Below are positions 39,937-48,880 of a stretch of DNA of 52,013 bases, piece after piece (within the stretch, counting starts at the first letter, position 1; each line of letters starts with the position of its first letter). The stretch is taken from positions 1 through 52,013 of the forward strand of contig JAATGQ010000098.1 of NCBI GenBank assembly GCA_015654595.1, in the 5' to 3' direction. The stretch is from Chitinophagales bacterium. Lineage in GTDB: Bacteria > Bacteroidota > Bacteroidia > Chitinophagales > Chitinophagaceae. Position numbers and translations under genes: made by a program. Under the pieces are notes generated by a model, which saw nothing but the letters and a program-made list of their open reading frames with translations, did no database searches and was not told the origin of the DNA.

Positions 39937-41613
39937 CTAATGGAATAAATGAAGGACATTGGCGACCGCTTTCCAGAGCGTATTGCAGCTGGTCAGGATA
40001 ACCAGCGCGCCAACGGTGATGAACATGGCTTTTACCGGCAGTTTGCCAACCAGTCTGGCGGCGATGGGCGCGGCGATCACCCCGCCGAGGATCATCCCTG
40101 CAACGTCCCGGAGCGGGATATCTCTCAACAAAATAAAGAAGGTGGTGGCGCTGGACAATACGACGAAGAATTCTGCCAGGCAAACCGATCCGATAACATA
40201 GCGGGGCTCTTTTCTTTTTGAGATGAGCGTGCTGGTCACCAGGGTCCCCCAGCCGCCGCCCGCAAAGGCGTCGGTAAAACCGCCAAAATAGGCCAGCCAG
40301 CCGGCGCGTTTGACCTTGTCTTTTGGATTACGCTGGACAAAGGCCTTCCGTAAGATATACCATCCCAGGTAGATCGTATAGAGCGACAGCGGGATACGGA
40401 CGTAGGGGGAGTATTTCTTGAAATAATAGGCCATCGCTGCTCCGATGATGGCGCCGGCGACACCCGGAAACACGATCGTTTTGAACAGCTTCTTATTGAT
40501 ATTGCCAAACCGGTGGTGGCTATAACCGGATACGCCGCTGCTGAACACACGCGCCGAGTGGACGCGGCTGCTGACGATAGCGGGACTGACACCGTACGCC
40601 AGCAGGAAGGTAGTGGAGATCGTGCCATAGCCGAGTCCCATCGAACCATCGACCATCTGCGCCAGAAAACCGGCGAGCAGCATGATCAGAAAGCCGTTGA
40701 GTTCATGCTGCGGGATCGTACGCACATACCGGGCAACACCATCCATAGGTATGAGAGAGAGGATCGCATGTCCAAGGATCATAAACAAAAACGCGAACAG
40801 ACACCATTTGACGATCCGCTGCCATTTGGCCGGCTTTGGCTGTTGCAGAACGGGCCCGGGGCTGATCTGTTTGGCGACGAGGACCTTTGTCAGATCGTTT
40901 AGCTGGCGGACCTTGGCGGAAAAATCGCCGTTGAGGTTTTGCCGGATCGTCTGCATGTTCTCGAGCACGTTCTCCATTTCGTCGGGGATCATGCTGGTAA
41001 TCTCTTCCTTTAGCCGTTTGGCAATTGTCGGGGATTTTCCATTGGTCGATATCGCTATCTTCAGATTTCCTTTTCGGACGACCGAGCTGAGATAAAAATC
41101 GCAGAGTTCGGGGGTATCGGCAACATTGACCAGTACTCCTTTCTCTCTGGCTTCACGGGCGATCGTCTCACTGACGCTGCGGTCGTTGACGGCAATGATC
41201 GCAATGTCTGCATATTCAAGATCACAGGGATGATAATTTCTTTCCATGAGCCGGATGGAGGGAAAGACTGCGGCGAGTTCTTTTACTGCGGGGCTGATCT
41301 GTGGGGCTACGAGCGTGACATGCGTGGCCGGCGAATTTTGCGTAACGGCCTGCAATTTTTCAAGACCTACGTTGCCGCCGCCGACGATCAGCAGCCGAAG
41401 CTTTTCCAGCTTCAGGAAGACGGGAAAGAGCGGGTTGCCCTTTCCGGCAGGGAGCGCAGCGGCATTGCCGGCCGAGCCTGCTGCTGCGTCATGCGATAGC
41501 ATCGTGCCGTCGACGGAATGCGCTTCGGCCTGTACGTGCTTCGACGTTCCGGAAAGAAGCTGCCCTTGCTGAGCGTCGATGATGATCGCCTGATTATCTT
41601 TTCCCTGTGTCAT
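39937..41613 (-). CDS. Siroheme synthase (precorrin-2 dehydrogenase/ferrochelatase) domain fused to a TSUP/TauE transporter
   Basis: 558 residues. N-terminal ~58 residues are low complexity (Ala/Gly/Ser) and absent from ordinary CysG proteins. Residues about 60-250 match the siroheme synthase N-terminal module: GGGNVG (78-83), NVADTPELCDFYLSSVVRKG (163-182) and ISTNGKSPTIAKRLK (188-202). From ~268 to the end come about eight transmembrane helices of the TauE/SafE (TSUP) family with the two internal motifs GFLAQMVDGSMGLGYG and GGFTDAFAGGGWG. The soluble part should oxidise precorrin-2 and insert iron to make siroheme, the cofactor of CysI; the membrane part moves an anion such as sulfite or sulfate. 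It follows the TonB receptor gene by 12 bases in the sulfur island. The true start may lie within the first 60 residues. Confidence 0.9.
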   Translation of the reverse strand: MTQGKDNQAIIIDAQQGQLLSGTSKHVQAEAHSVDGTMLSHDAAAGSAGNAAALPAGKGNPLFPVFLKLEKLRLLIVGGGNVGLEKLQAVTQNSPATHVTLVAPQISPAVKELAAVFPSIRLMERNYHPCDLEYADIAIIAVNDRSVSETIAREAREKGVLVNVADTPELCDFYLSSVVRKGNLKIAISTNGKSPTIAKRLKEEITSMIPDEMENVLENMQTIRQNLNGDFSAKVRQLNDLTKVLVAKQISPGPVLQQPKPAKWQRIVKWCLFAFLFMILGHAILSLIPMDGVARYVRTIPQHELNGFLIMLLAGFLAQMVDGSMGLGYGTISTTFLLAYGVSPAIVSSRVHSARVFSSGVSGYSHHRFGNINKKLFKTIVFPGVAGAIIGAAMAYYFKKYSPYVRIPLSLYTIYLGWYILRKAFVQRNPKDKVKRAGWLAYFGGFTDAFAGGGWGTLVTSTLISKRKEPRYVIGSVCLAEFFVVLSSATTFFILLRDIPLRDVAGMILGGVIAAPIAARLVGKLPVKAMFITVGALVILTSCNTLWKAVANVLHLFH

Positions 41614-41625
41614 GCGCTGTTGTCT

Positions 41626-44436
41626 CTATTTGTGGGTATTGGTATCGAATACTATGGTAAAATAATAGAATCCTCCGATCGTTGGTCCACCAAGGTATTG
41701 ATAATATCTTGAATTGAACAGATCAGTAGCCCCCAATTTTAGTGTACTAAACAGTTTTGGTATCCGATAGTTCACTTGTGCGTCGATGGTACTGTATGCG
41801 GGTACGTTTCCTGCCGCCAGCGGGCTATTCCAGTAGAAGGAGTTCTGCCAGTGCCAGCCGACATTAAAGCCGGTATTTTTTATAAACTCGCGATTGCCGA
41901 TGGATATGTTGGTGATCCAGTTGGGCGTATTGAATGCCGGCGTAAAGGCATCCGTCTTTTCCGAACTGACGATGGCAGCATAGCTGGAGTTGCCGGTAAT
42001 GGTCCACTTCTTATAAAAGTTATAACTCGCGCCAAGCTCGACACCCTGGTTGGTCACCTCGCTTTTTGAGTTGGTCCACATTTTATACTTGGTGACCTGC
42101 GCGTTGTAGATCTCCGTTGCCGTAGTAACATTGACGCCTCCGCCGATAGTGCCTGATTTTGGCTGGGTGATATCCAACTGTCCGATGAAGTGGTCATAGG
42201 CGCTGAAGTAATAGTCGATATCGACAAATAATTTATTGTCCAGCAGTACGCCTTTATAACCGGCTTCAACCGAATTGATGTGTTCCGGTTTTATATAACC
42301 GTAGGTACTTTGAACCAGCAGATTTGCTTCTTTCGTAACGGCGTCTGTCGTGCTCAGACCGTTGTTGTTGCGGTCGGCGTTGACGGCGTTCTTGAATGCG
42401 GTAACTGAAGAATTGATATAGGAGTTTTCAAAGGCCTGCAGGTGCTGGGAAATCAGCTGCAGCCCGCCAAGCCTGCGTACGCCGCCGTTGTTGACATACG
42501 CAAATCCTTCGAACAGGGTGGGGAAGCGGTAGCCATTCTGGAAGGAAAGCCGGAAATTATGTTGTTGAACGGGCGAATAAACCAACGCAATACGCGGGTT
42601 CCATTTGGGGTCGAAATATTCCGTTTTGTCGACGCGTACCGAAGCGGTGATCTTTAACTTCTCGTCAAAAAGCTGTTTGGTAGCCTGTAAGAAGGCGCCA
42701 TAAGTATAATAATGAAATTTAGTATGAGCCAGACTGCCGTTTTCCCAGGCGCCGGGGTTGACGTAGTTATTGCCATCCGGGGTGACGATATAGTTGCGGT
42801 AGTTGGCGCCGGTGAGGATCTGCGCGAAGGGGATGAGTCTTGACCAGTCGTACTGGCCTTCAACATGGGCAAAGGCTGACTTCAGCAGCATCTGTGCGCC
42901 GACGGTATCCCAGTTATTGGTATGGATGATCTTTGTTCTTACGCTGTCAAAGGCGTGGGTGCCGGGGACATAGCGGCCGGCGTCCGCCGCCGTCCGCGCT
43001 GCGTCATGAGATGCCTGTACGTTGCCTCCATTGTTGTCATAGGCGGTATTGTACGCGTTGGTATAGTCGGTCCACCACTGCGGTGATTTCTTAAAGGCCA
43101 TGTCGATATTCTCTCCCAGCGGACGGAAGTTGAAAGAGTTTTTGCCTGTGTTCTCGTTGGTGTAATAGGCCTTGATCGTAAAATCCTGCGCTTTGAGATC
43201 GATGGCGTGCTGCTGGATCGTTTCTCCATCCAGTCTTACGCGGTTGCCGCGCTGGTAATTGTTGGTGGCGACGCCGATGCGATAGGAATAGGCGATCTCG
43301 GTCGTGGAATTGGGGCGGAAGTGGATGGCGGCGTCGGCCTTGGTATTGCGAACAGCATAACCCGTCAGATCCTTTTCGTAATAACCCGTGCGGGATACGT
43401 CGTAGGTCTTTCCTTTTAGCGTAAGCGTTTTAAGATCGCTGTTGTATTCGTCGCCATAGCGGTTGATCCTGTCGGCTGCGGGATTGTCTGCGGCCAGAGC
43501 GGTATTGGTCTTGTTGCCAACATCGAAATACTGGTCATGTGTATTATTGGCGATCCAGTCTGTGCCTTCAGAGCGCGACGCATTGATCTTGAACGCCCAT
43601 TTTTTGCTGAATGCCTTTGCCCAGCGGATGGCTGTTTCCGTATAGAGGGCGGGGTCGTGATCATGGTCGTCGACGTGGTTGACACCCACTTTCTGATAAA
43701 CGCTCAGACCTTCGTACTGGAAGGGGGACTTTGTCTTCAGGTTGGCGATGCCATTGATGGCATTGAGACCATAGATAGCAGAAGCCGCGCCGGGGATCAG
43801 TTCGACGCTTTCGATATCAAGTTCGGTGGGACCAACGGCGTTGGCGACCGGGGCTCCGATACCGGGGGAGATATTGTCTACTCCGTCTACCATCTGCAGG
43901 AACCGCGAATTTGTCGTTCCGCTAAAGCCACGGGTATTGGGCACTTTATAACCCAGGCTGAGGGTGGTCATCTGAACCCCTTTTACATTTTCCAGGGCAT
44001 CATAAAAAGTGGGGGCCGGGCTGGCTTTGATCGCCTGCAGATCGAGTTTTTCGATCGTGACGGGGCTGCGCAGTATGCTCTCTGGAATACGGGAGGCCGT
44101 GACGACGACCTGGTCGACCAGCACATCTTTTGTGTTCAGCGGGATAGAGACATTTTCCGTTCCGTTGGGCTGTACCGAAAACTCCTGCGCTTTAAAGCCG
44201 ATAGAGGTGACGACCAGCGTAAGCGGCAGTTTTTGGCTTGTTTTAAGATGGAAGCTGCCATCTTCCGCCGATGTTGTGCCGATCGAAGAGCCCTTTATGT
44301 GAATGGAAGCCGATGCAATGAACTGATGGCTGGTCGAGTCGTAGATCCTTCCGGAGATGATATACGGGTCCTGGCCGAAGGCCGCAGATAGCGATAAGGT
44401 AAAGAGGAGGGTTAGTATTTGTCTGAAGTGATTCAT
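41626..44436 (-). CDS. TonB-dependent outer membrane receptor (SusC-like N-terminal region)
   Basis: 936 residues from ATG 44436 (MNHFRQILTLL, signal peptide ending AFGQ); ATG 44454 would add six. After the signal come a carboxypeptidase regulatory-like beta domain (ISGRIYDSTS...SAEDGSFHLKT), a plug (LVDQVVVTASRIPESI, IPGAASAIYGLNAINGIANL) and a 22-strand type barrel ending FDTNTHK. These receptors import ligands with TonB energy. Its position between the sulfite reductase operon and the TSUP fusion suggests a sulfur compound or cofactor-related ligand (inference only). An internal AT-rich dyad and -7-like box stand in its own promoter, and a terminator separates it from cysI. Confidence 0.93.
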   Translation of the reverse strand: MNHFRQILTLLFTLSLSAAFGQDPYIISGRIYDSTSHQFIASASIHIKGSSIGTTSAEDGSFHLKTSQKLPLTLVVTSIGFKAQEFSVQPNGTENVSIPLNTKDVLVDQVVVTASRIPESILRSPVTIEKLDLQAIKASPAPTFYDALENVKGVQMTTLSLGYKVPNTRGFSGTTNSRFLQMVDGVDNISPGIGAPVANAVGPTELDIESVELIPGAASAIYGLNAINGIANLKTKSPFQYEGLSVYQKVGVNHVDDHDHDPALYTETAIRWAKAFSKKWAFKINASRSEGTDWIANNTHDQYFDVGNKTNTALAADNPAADRINRYGDEYNSDLKTLTLKGKTYDVSRTGYYEKDLTGYAVRNTKADAAIHFRPNSTTEIAYSYRIGVATNNYQRGNRVRLDGETIQQHAIDLKAQDFTIKAYYTNENTGKNSFNFRPLGENIDMAFKKSPQWWTDYTNAYNTAYDNNGGNVQASHDAARTAADAGRYVPGTHAFDSVRTKIIHTNNWDTVGAQMLLKSAFAHVEGQYDWSRLIPFAQILTGANYRNYIVTPDGNNYVNPGAWENGSLAHTKFHYYTYGAFLQATKQLFDEKLKITASVRVDKTEYFDPKWNPRIALVYSPVQQHNFRLSFQNGYRFPTLFEGFAYVNNGGVRRLGGLQLISQHLQAFENSYINSSVTAFKNAVNADRNNNGLSTTDAVTKEANLLVQSTYGYIKPEHINSVEAGYKGVLLDNKLFVDIDYYFSAYDHFIGQLDITQPKSGTIGGGVNVTTATEIYNAQVTKYKMWTNSKSEVTNQGVELGASYNFYKKWTITGNSSYAAIVSSEKTDAFTPAFNTPNWITNISIGNREFIKNTGFNVGWHWQNSFYWNSPLAAGNVPAYSTIDAQVNYRIPKLFSTLKLGATDLFNSRYYQYLGGPTIGGFYYFTIVFDTNTHK

Positions 44437-44479
44437 AAGCGTTAGTCTATTCATTTTGTAGAATAACAAGTGTTGAATG

Positions 44480-44511
44480 CGAAAGTAATATATTCCCTAT
44501 TAATTTAGTAG
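44480..44511 (-). promoter_or_regulatory. Promoter region of the TonB receptor gene with a palindromic element
   Basis: On the minus strand TACTTTCG (44487-44480) is a -7 box with one mismatch from TAnnTTTG. Upstream, 44497-44511 reads CTATTAATTTAGTAG, a 15-bp palindrome with one imperfect pair, overlapping the expected -33 region. A 15/17 match to it is found within the start of cysH (51862-51878). Confidence 0.45.
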
Positions 44512-44527
44512 ACTTTTAGTTTAAAAT

Positions 44528-44560
44528 CTGCCCTGCAGACCCTTGAGGCGTGCAGGGCAG
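44528..44560 (-). terminator. Probable terminator of the cysH-cysI operon
   Basis: CTGCCCTGCA (44528-44537) pairs perfectly with TGCAGGGCAG (44551-44560), 13-base loop; on the minus strand ATTTTAA follows. It begins 4 bases after the cysI stop. The T-run is short. Confidence 0.6.
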
Positions 44561-44563
44561 GGA

Positions 44564-46255
44564 TTATGCTTTATACCAGCGTTGACGGAGGGCGAAATCT
44601 CCAAATCGTTCGCCGGCGGCTCTTTCTTTCTGGAAGAGGAAGAACAGCAGGTCGAGTTCGCGGAGAATGGCCGTTTCGTCGAGATTTTCTTTAAAGATGC
44701 GGTTGAGTCTTGTGCCTTCGTGGTCGCCGGCAAGGTGCAGGTTATAGCGGCCGGGGCCGGTTCCGACAAAGCCGATCTCGGCGGCATAGGGTCGGCCGCA
44801 GCCATTGGGACAGCCGGTCATACGGATGATGATCTCTTCCTTGGTGAGGGCATGTTTTTCAAGAAGCTCGTCGATCCTACCGATCAGCGCAGGCAGATAG
44901 CGCTGGGCTTCCGCAAGCGCCAGCGGGCAGGTTGGGAGCGCTACGCAGGCGATCGCGTTCTTCCGGATCGCGGAGGCGGCTTCGGTGTGTGCGATGACGC
45001 CGTATTTCTCCAATAGCTGTTGGATAGCGGGTTTGTCGTTGGGGGTGATATCGGCGAGGATCAGGTTTTGATTTCCGGTGAACCGGAAATTGGCCTTGCC
45101 GGTATGCGCTATTTCCAGGAGCGCGGTTTTAAGCGGCAGTTTTTCGTCATCGAGGATGCGGCCGCTTTCGATAAAGGGCGTATAGAACCAGTTGCCCTGG
45201 TGATTTTGCTGCCAGCCATAGTAGTCCTTACGGTCGGTGAAGGCAAATTCCTTTGGCGCCTCGATGGTCGTTCCGGTGCGGCGGTTGAGTTCTTCCCGGT
45301 ACCAGTCGATGCCGTATTTGTCAATCGTATATTTAAGCCTGGACAGTTTGCGGTCGCTGCGATTGCCATAATCGCGCTGGATGGTAACGATCTCGTAAAC
45401 AGTTTTGAGCAGTTGTTCGTCACCCTTTGTGACGGGTACGAACCCGATGACGGAGGCCAGGCGGGCATATGTCTCCGCGTTGCCGTGCGTCGTGCCGAGG
45501 CCGCCGCCGATGGCGATATTGAATCCTTTTAGTTTATTCTTTTCGATGATGGCGATGAGGGCCAGGTCATTGGTGAGCACGTCGACATCGTTGTTGGGAG
45601 GAATGGCGATACCGACCTTGAATTTCCGGGGCAGGTAGCGATCCTGGTAAAGCGGATCTTCTTCGTCCTTTTTATCGATAAGCTTTTCTTCGTCGAGCCA
45701 GATCTCATAGAACGCCCGGGTTTTGGGCAGCAGCAGTTCGCTGATACGTGCGGCATAGGCATGTACCTGCTCGTGGATGGGAGACTGCAGCGGATGGGCG
45801 GCGCAGGTGACATTGCGGTTCACGTCGCCGCAGGCGGCAATGGAATCCAGGTGTACCTGGCTGAATGCCTTGAGGGTGGGTTTGATGTGGCTGCGCAGGA
45901 TACCGTGCAGCTGTATGGTCTGGCGGGTAGTGATCTTTATTACGCCTGTCGTATGTTCGCCGGCGATATGATGTGTGGCGATCCATTGTTCGGGGGTGAA
46001 GAAGCCGCCAGGGACGCGAAGGCGGATCATAAACGAGTAGAGTCTCTCCAGTTTCTTCTCTGCTCTTTCGTCGCGCCGGTCGCGGTCATCCTGCATGTAC
46101 ATACCATGGAACTTGACCAGGGCCTGGTCGTCTTCGGCAATGGCGCCGGTGATCTCGTTGCGCAGACCTTCCTGAAGAGTTCCGCGAAGCCCGTCGCTGT
46201 TCTGTTTGATCTTTTCGACGGGTGATAATGGCTTCTTTGTCGTATTGTCGCTCAT
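44564..46255 (-). CDS. cysI: Sulfite reductase hemoprotein (beta) subunit
   Basis: 563 residues, the usual CysI length. The siroheme/[4Fe-4S] ligands are Cys437, Cys443, Cys482 and Cys486 (CVALPTC and GCPNGC), the last being the shared heme-cluster Cys. Family repeats are visible (KFHGMYMQDDRD, TTRQTIQLHG, CGDVNRNVTCAAHP). It reduces sulfite to sulfide with six electrons from CysJ. It starts 7 bases after the cysJ stop, and the siroheme it needs can be made by CobA plus the fusion gene in the same cluster. No terminator lies before it, so it shares the cys operon transcript. Confidence 0.96.
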   Translation of the reverse strand: MSDNTTKKPLSPVEKIKQNSDGLRGTLQEGLRNEITGAIAEDDQALVKFHGMYMQDDRDRRDERAEKKLERLYSFMIRLRVPGGFFTPEQWIATHHIAGEHTTGVIKITTRQTIQLHGILRSHIKPTLKAFSQVHLDSIAACGDVNRNVTCAAHPLQSPIHEQVHAYAARISELLLPKTRAFYEIWLDEEKLIDKKDEEDPLYQDRYLPRKFKVGIAIPPNNDVDVLTNDLALIAIIEKNKLKGFNIAIGGGLGTTHGNAETYARLASVIGFVPVTKGDEQLLKTVYEIVTIQRDYGNRSDRKLSRLKYTIDKYGIDWYREELNRRTGTTIEAPKEFAFTDRKDYYGWQQNHQGNWFYTPFIESGRILDDEKLPLKTALLEIAHTGKANFRFTGNQNLILADITPNDKPAIQQLLEKYGVIAHTEAASAIRKNAIACVALPTCPLALAEAQRYLPALIGRIDELLEKHALTKEEIIIRMTGCPNGCGRPYAAEIGFVGTGPGRYNLHLAGDHEGTRLNRIFKENLDETAILRELDLLFFLFQKERAAGERFGDFALRQRWYKA

Positions 46256-46262
46256 AAGTTCT

Positions 46263-48020
46263 TTAATAAACGTCTTTTACATAGCGTCCGGTCTCACGAA
46301 GCCGGTCGAGATATTCTTCTGTCTGGGCCTCGGTCTTTTTCCCTTCTTCGCGGATGATCTCGCGGAGGGTATTTTCGACGTCGGTGCTCATGGGATCCTT
46401 TGCTCCGCAGATATAGAAATGGGCGCCGGCTTCCAGCCACTGGAACAATTCTCCGGCCTGGTTCTTCATCCGGTGCTGGACATAGATCTTTTCCGCCTGG
46501 TCACGGGAAAAGGCGGTATTCATCCGGGTGAGCACGCCTGTCTGACGCCAGCCCTGCAGCTCGGTCTGGTAGAGGAAGTCGGTGGTGAAATGCTGGTCTC
46601 CGAAGAAGAGCCAGTTTCTGCCCGATGCGCCGATGCTGTCGCGTTGAGCCAGGAAGGACCGGAAAGGAGCGATGCCGGTCCCTGGACCAACCATGATAAT
46701 ATCCTTGTCGTCTTCCGGCAGCCGGAACAGCGTATTGCGGTGAATATAGAACTGGATGTTATGTCCTGGTTTCAGTTGGGAAAGGTTATCAGAGCAAAGA
46801 CCGTATTTTATCTCTCCGTTGACGCTGAAGCTGTCTTTTGCAACGGTCAGGTGGATCTCGCCGCTGTGCGCTTCCGGGGAAGAAGAAATAGAATAGAGAC
46901 GCGGCGCGATCGGTTCCAGTATGCTGAGGACATCGAGGAATTGCGTCTTGTCTTTTACGGGATAGATCTTTAGCAGGTGCAGGAGATCGATGCGGGTTGC
47001 AGGGATATCCTGCTGTACGATAGCCGCATATTTTTTTACCACTCTTTCGGGCAGATAGGATAAGTTGAGTCTTTTCTGCAGGAGGTGACCAACCGGCGCT
47101 TCTTCCGATTTATGAGACAGCAAATGTTCCGCATCGATCCCGCTGATGCCAAGGATGGCTTCGACGAGGGCGGCTGGGTTTTCCGGAACGATACCAAGCG
47201 AATCGCCGGGCTGGTAGTCGACGTCTTCCGCTGCGATCTCGAGGTGATGCGTTTGTTTATTGGAGCCCCTGTCGTTCAGCACGATATTGCTGATCACAGT
47301 GCCGGTGTAGATCTTTTTATGCGGTTTAGTTGTTTCTGTCGTTGTCTTTACGGCGGGAGCTGCTGCGGCAGCGGAGCTGGTCAGCTGCTGCAGTACGGAT
47401 TCAAACCAGGCGCCGGCTTCCTGTTCGTAGTCGGTATCACATTTCTGCAGTGAAACGAGACGTTGTCCGCCTGCTTTTTGCAATTGCTGATCGACGTCTT
47501 CTCCCGCCTTGCAAAAGAGGGGATAGGAGGTATCTCCAAGGGCAAGAACGCCGTATTTGAGCCGTTCCAGTTTCAGGTCGGTATGGATATAATCGTAGAA
47601 CTTTTTGGCGGAGGCGGGCGGTTCTCCGTCGCCCTGGGTGCTGATCACGGTGAAGAAATATTCTTCCTTGGAAAGATCGTTCAGGCGGTATTGTTCGAGG
47701 CCGGCCAGTTTGGCGTTGATGCCTCTTTGTTTTGCCTTGGCGGCGAAGTCGGCGGCCAGCTTTTTAGAATGGCCTGTCTCCGTGCCGTAGGTGATGGTGA
47801 TCTTGCTTACGGCGGAAGCCGCAGGCGTTTTGGCAGGCGCCGATCCGGCGGCAGCCTGTGCGGTTGCCGATACGGCTGCAGCAGAAAAGACGGCGTTGGA
47901 TGCCTGGGCGGACTGCTGCGCGGCTATGCCGGCCAGGTAGCCGCTGATCCAAACCAGTTCCTCTTTGCTGGCTCCGGTGATCAATTCCTGCATCAATGTC
48001 AATTTCGTTGGTGTCAGCAT
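46263..48020 (-). CDS. cysJ: Sulfite reductase flavoprotein (alpha) subunit
   Basis: 585 residues from ATG 48020 (MLTPTKLTLMQELITG). ATG 48125 is in frame but lies inside cobA and would add 35 residues with no family match. Order: N-terminal helix, Ala-rich linker (about 35-75), flavodoxin domain (TYGTETGHSKKLA, STQGDGEPPASAKKF, ALGDTSYPLFCKAG), FAD-binding domain (RLYSISSSPEAHSGEIHLTV, YGLCSDNLS) and NADPH domain (MVGPGTGIAPFRSFL, FGDQHFTTDFLY, YICGAKDPM, ending YVKDVY). It passes NADPH electrons to CysI. Its first codon overlaps the cobA stop by 7 bases, so translation is coupled. Confidence 0.95.
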   Translation of the reverse strand: MLTPTKLTLMQELITGASKEELVWISGYLAGIAAQQSAQASNAVFSAAAVSATAQAAAGSAPAKTPAASAVSKITITYGTETGHSKKLAADFAAKAKQRGINAKLAGLEQYRLNDLSKEEYFFTVISTQGDGEPPASAKKFYDYIHTDLKLERLKYGVLALGDTSYPLFCKAGEDVDQQLQKAGGQRLVSLQKCDTDYEQEAGAWFESVLQQLTSSAAAAAPAVKTTTETTKPHKKIYTGTVISNIVLNDRGSNKQTHHLEIAAEDVDYQPGDSLGIVPENPAALVEAILGISGIDAEHLLSHKSEEAPVGHLLQKRLNLSYLPERVVKKYAAIVQQDIPATRIDLLHLLKIYPVKDKTQFLDVLSILEPIAPRLYSISSSPEAHSGEIHLTVAKDSFSVNGEIKYGLCSDNLSQLKPGHNIQFYIHRNTLFRLPEDDKDIIMVGPGTGIAPFRSFLAQRDSIGASGRNWLFFGDQHFTTDFLYQTELQGWRQTGVLTRMNTAFSRDQAEKIYVQHRMKNQAGELFQWLEAGAHFYICGAKDPMSTDVENTLREIIREEGKKTEAQTEEYLDRLRETGRYVKDVY

Positions 48021-48874
48021 GCGACGTTCATTTTTGACGGTTGGCCCGCCGGGTGAAGAAGGGGCGTATAGGTCTGTTCGACCGGCGGAAAATAAAGCTC
48101 CCTGCTCCGGCTGTTGGTCAGCCATTGGAAGGAGGAATGAAGCGATGCCACTTTCCCGATGATGACAAGGGACGGGGAGGCATATACGCTATTGACGGTA
48201 TTGGAGAGAAAGTCCTGTATAGGCCAGTTTGTTACCTTTTGTGCAGGCGTGGTGGCTTGTTCGATGACGGCCACCCATCGGTCGGCTTCGATACCGTATT
48301 CCAGCAGACGGCCGATCAATTGGTCCAGTGGCTGAGCCGACATATAGAAAACCAGCGTGTCGGTCGTTCTGGCCAGGTCCTGCCAGTAGGGAACATCATG
48401 CAATCCTGCCTGGTAGGCTGTAAGGAACCGGACGCCCGTGGAATAGCCCCTTGCCGTCAGCGGGATACCGGCACAGGCGGCGCCGCCAAGGGCTGCCGTT
48501 ACCCCGGGGATCAGTTCATAGGGGATGCCATGTTCGGCCAGCTTCTGCAATTCATCCAGTACATTGGAGAAGATGGACACGTCTCCGCCTTTTAGTCTTA
48601 CAACCAATTTACCCTGCAGCGCGTGATCGACAAGCAGCTGGCTGATGGCGGACTGAGGGGTGGAGGCCTCGCTGCCTGCCTGTTTTCCGACGGGGATCAG
48701 CAGGGCGTTCGGGTGGATGAATTCCGCGAGGATCTCCGGGCTTACGAGCCGGTCGGCGATGACGACGTCGGCGCTGCGCAGGTAGCGGAGGGTTTTGAGC
48801 GTCAGCAGTTCCGGGTCTCCGGGACCGGCGCCGGCCAGGATCACTTTTCCGATATGTATGGAAGGAATATTCAT
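48014..48874 (-). CDS. cobA: Uroporphyrinogen-III C-methyltransferase
   Basis: 286 residues. SAM-dependent tetrapyrrole methylase landmarks: VILAGAGPGDPELLTLKTLRYL, ADVVIADRLVS, VVRLKGGDVSIFS, ELIPGVTAALGGAACAGIPLTARGYS and the C-terminal VIIGKVASLH. It makes precorrin-2 for siroheme. About 30 residues longer at the C-terminus than the plain enzyme, overlapping the cysJ start. Lies 6 bases after cysN. The oxidation and ferrochelation that follow are supplied by the fusion gene in the same cluster. Confidence 0.95.
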   Translation of the reverse strand: MNIPSIHIGKVILAGAGPGDPELLTLKTLRYLRSADVVIADRLVSPEILAEFIHPNALLIPVGKQAGSEASTPQSAISQLLVDHALQGKLVVRLKGGDVSIFSNVLDELQKLAEHGIPYELIPGVTAALGGAACAGIPLTARGYSTGVRFLTAYQAGLHDVPYWQDLARTTDTLVFYMSAQPLDQLIGRLLEYGIEADRWVAVIEQATTPAQKVTNWPIQDFLSNTVNSVYASPSLVIIGKVASLHSSFQWLTNSRSRELYFPPVEQTYTPLLHPAGQPSKMNVAC

Positions 48875-48880
48875 GGGAGC

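Noticed and set aside
43537..44391. 284-codon plus-strand frame
   Set aside because: Antisense shadow of the TonB-dependent receptor; no family features.
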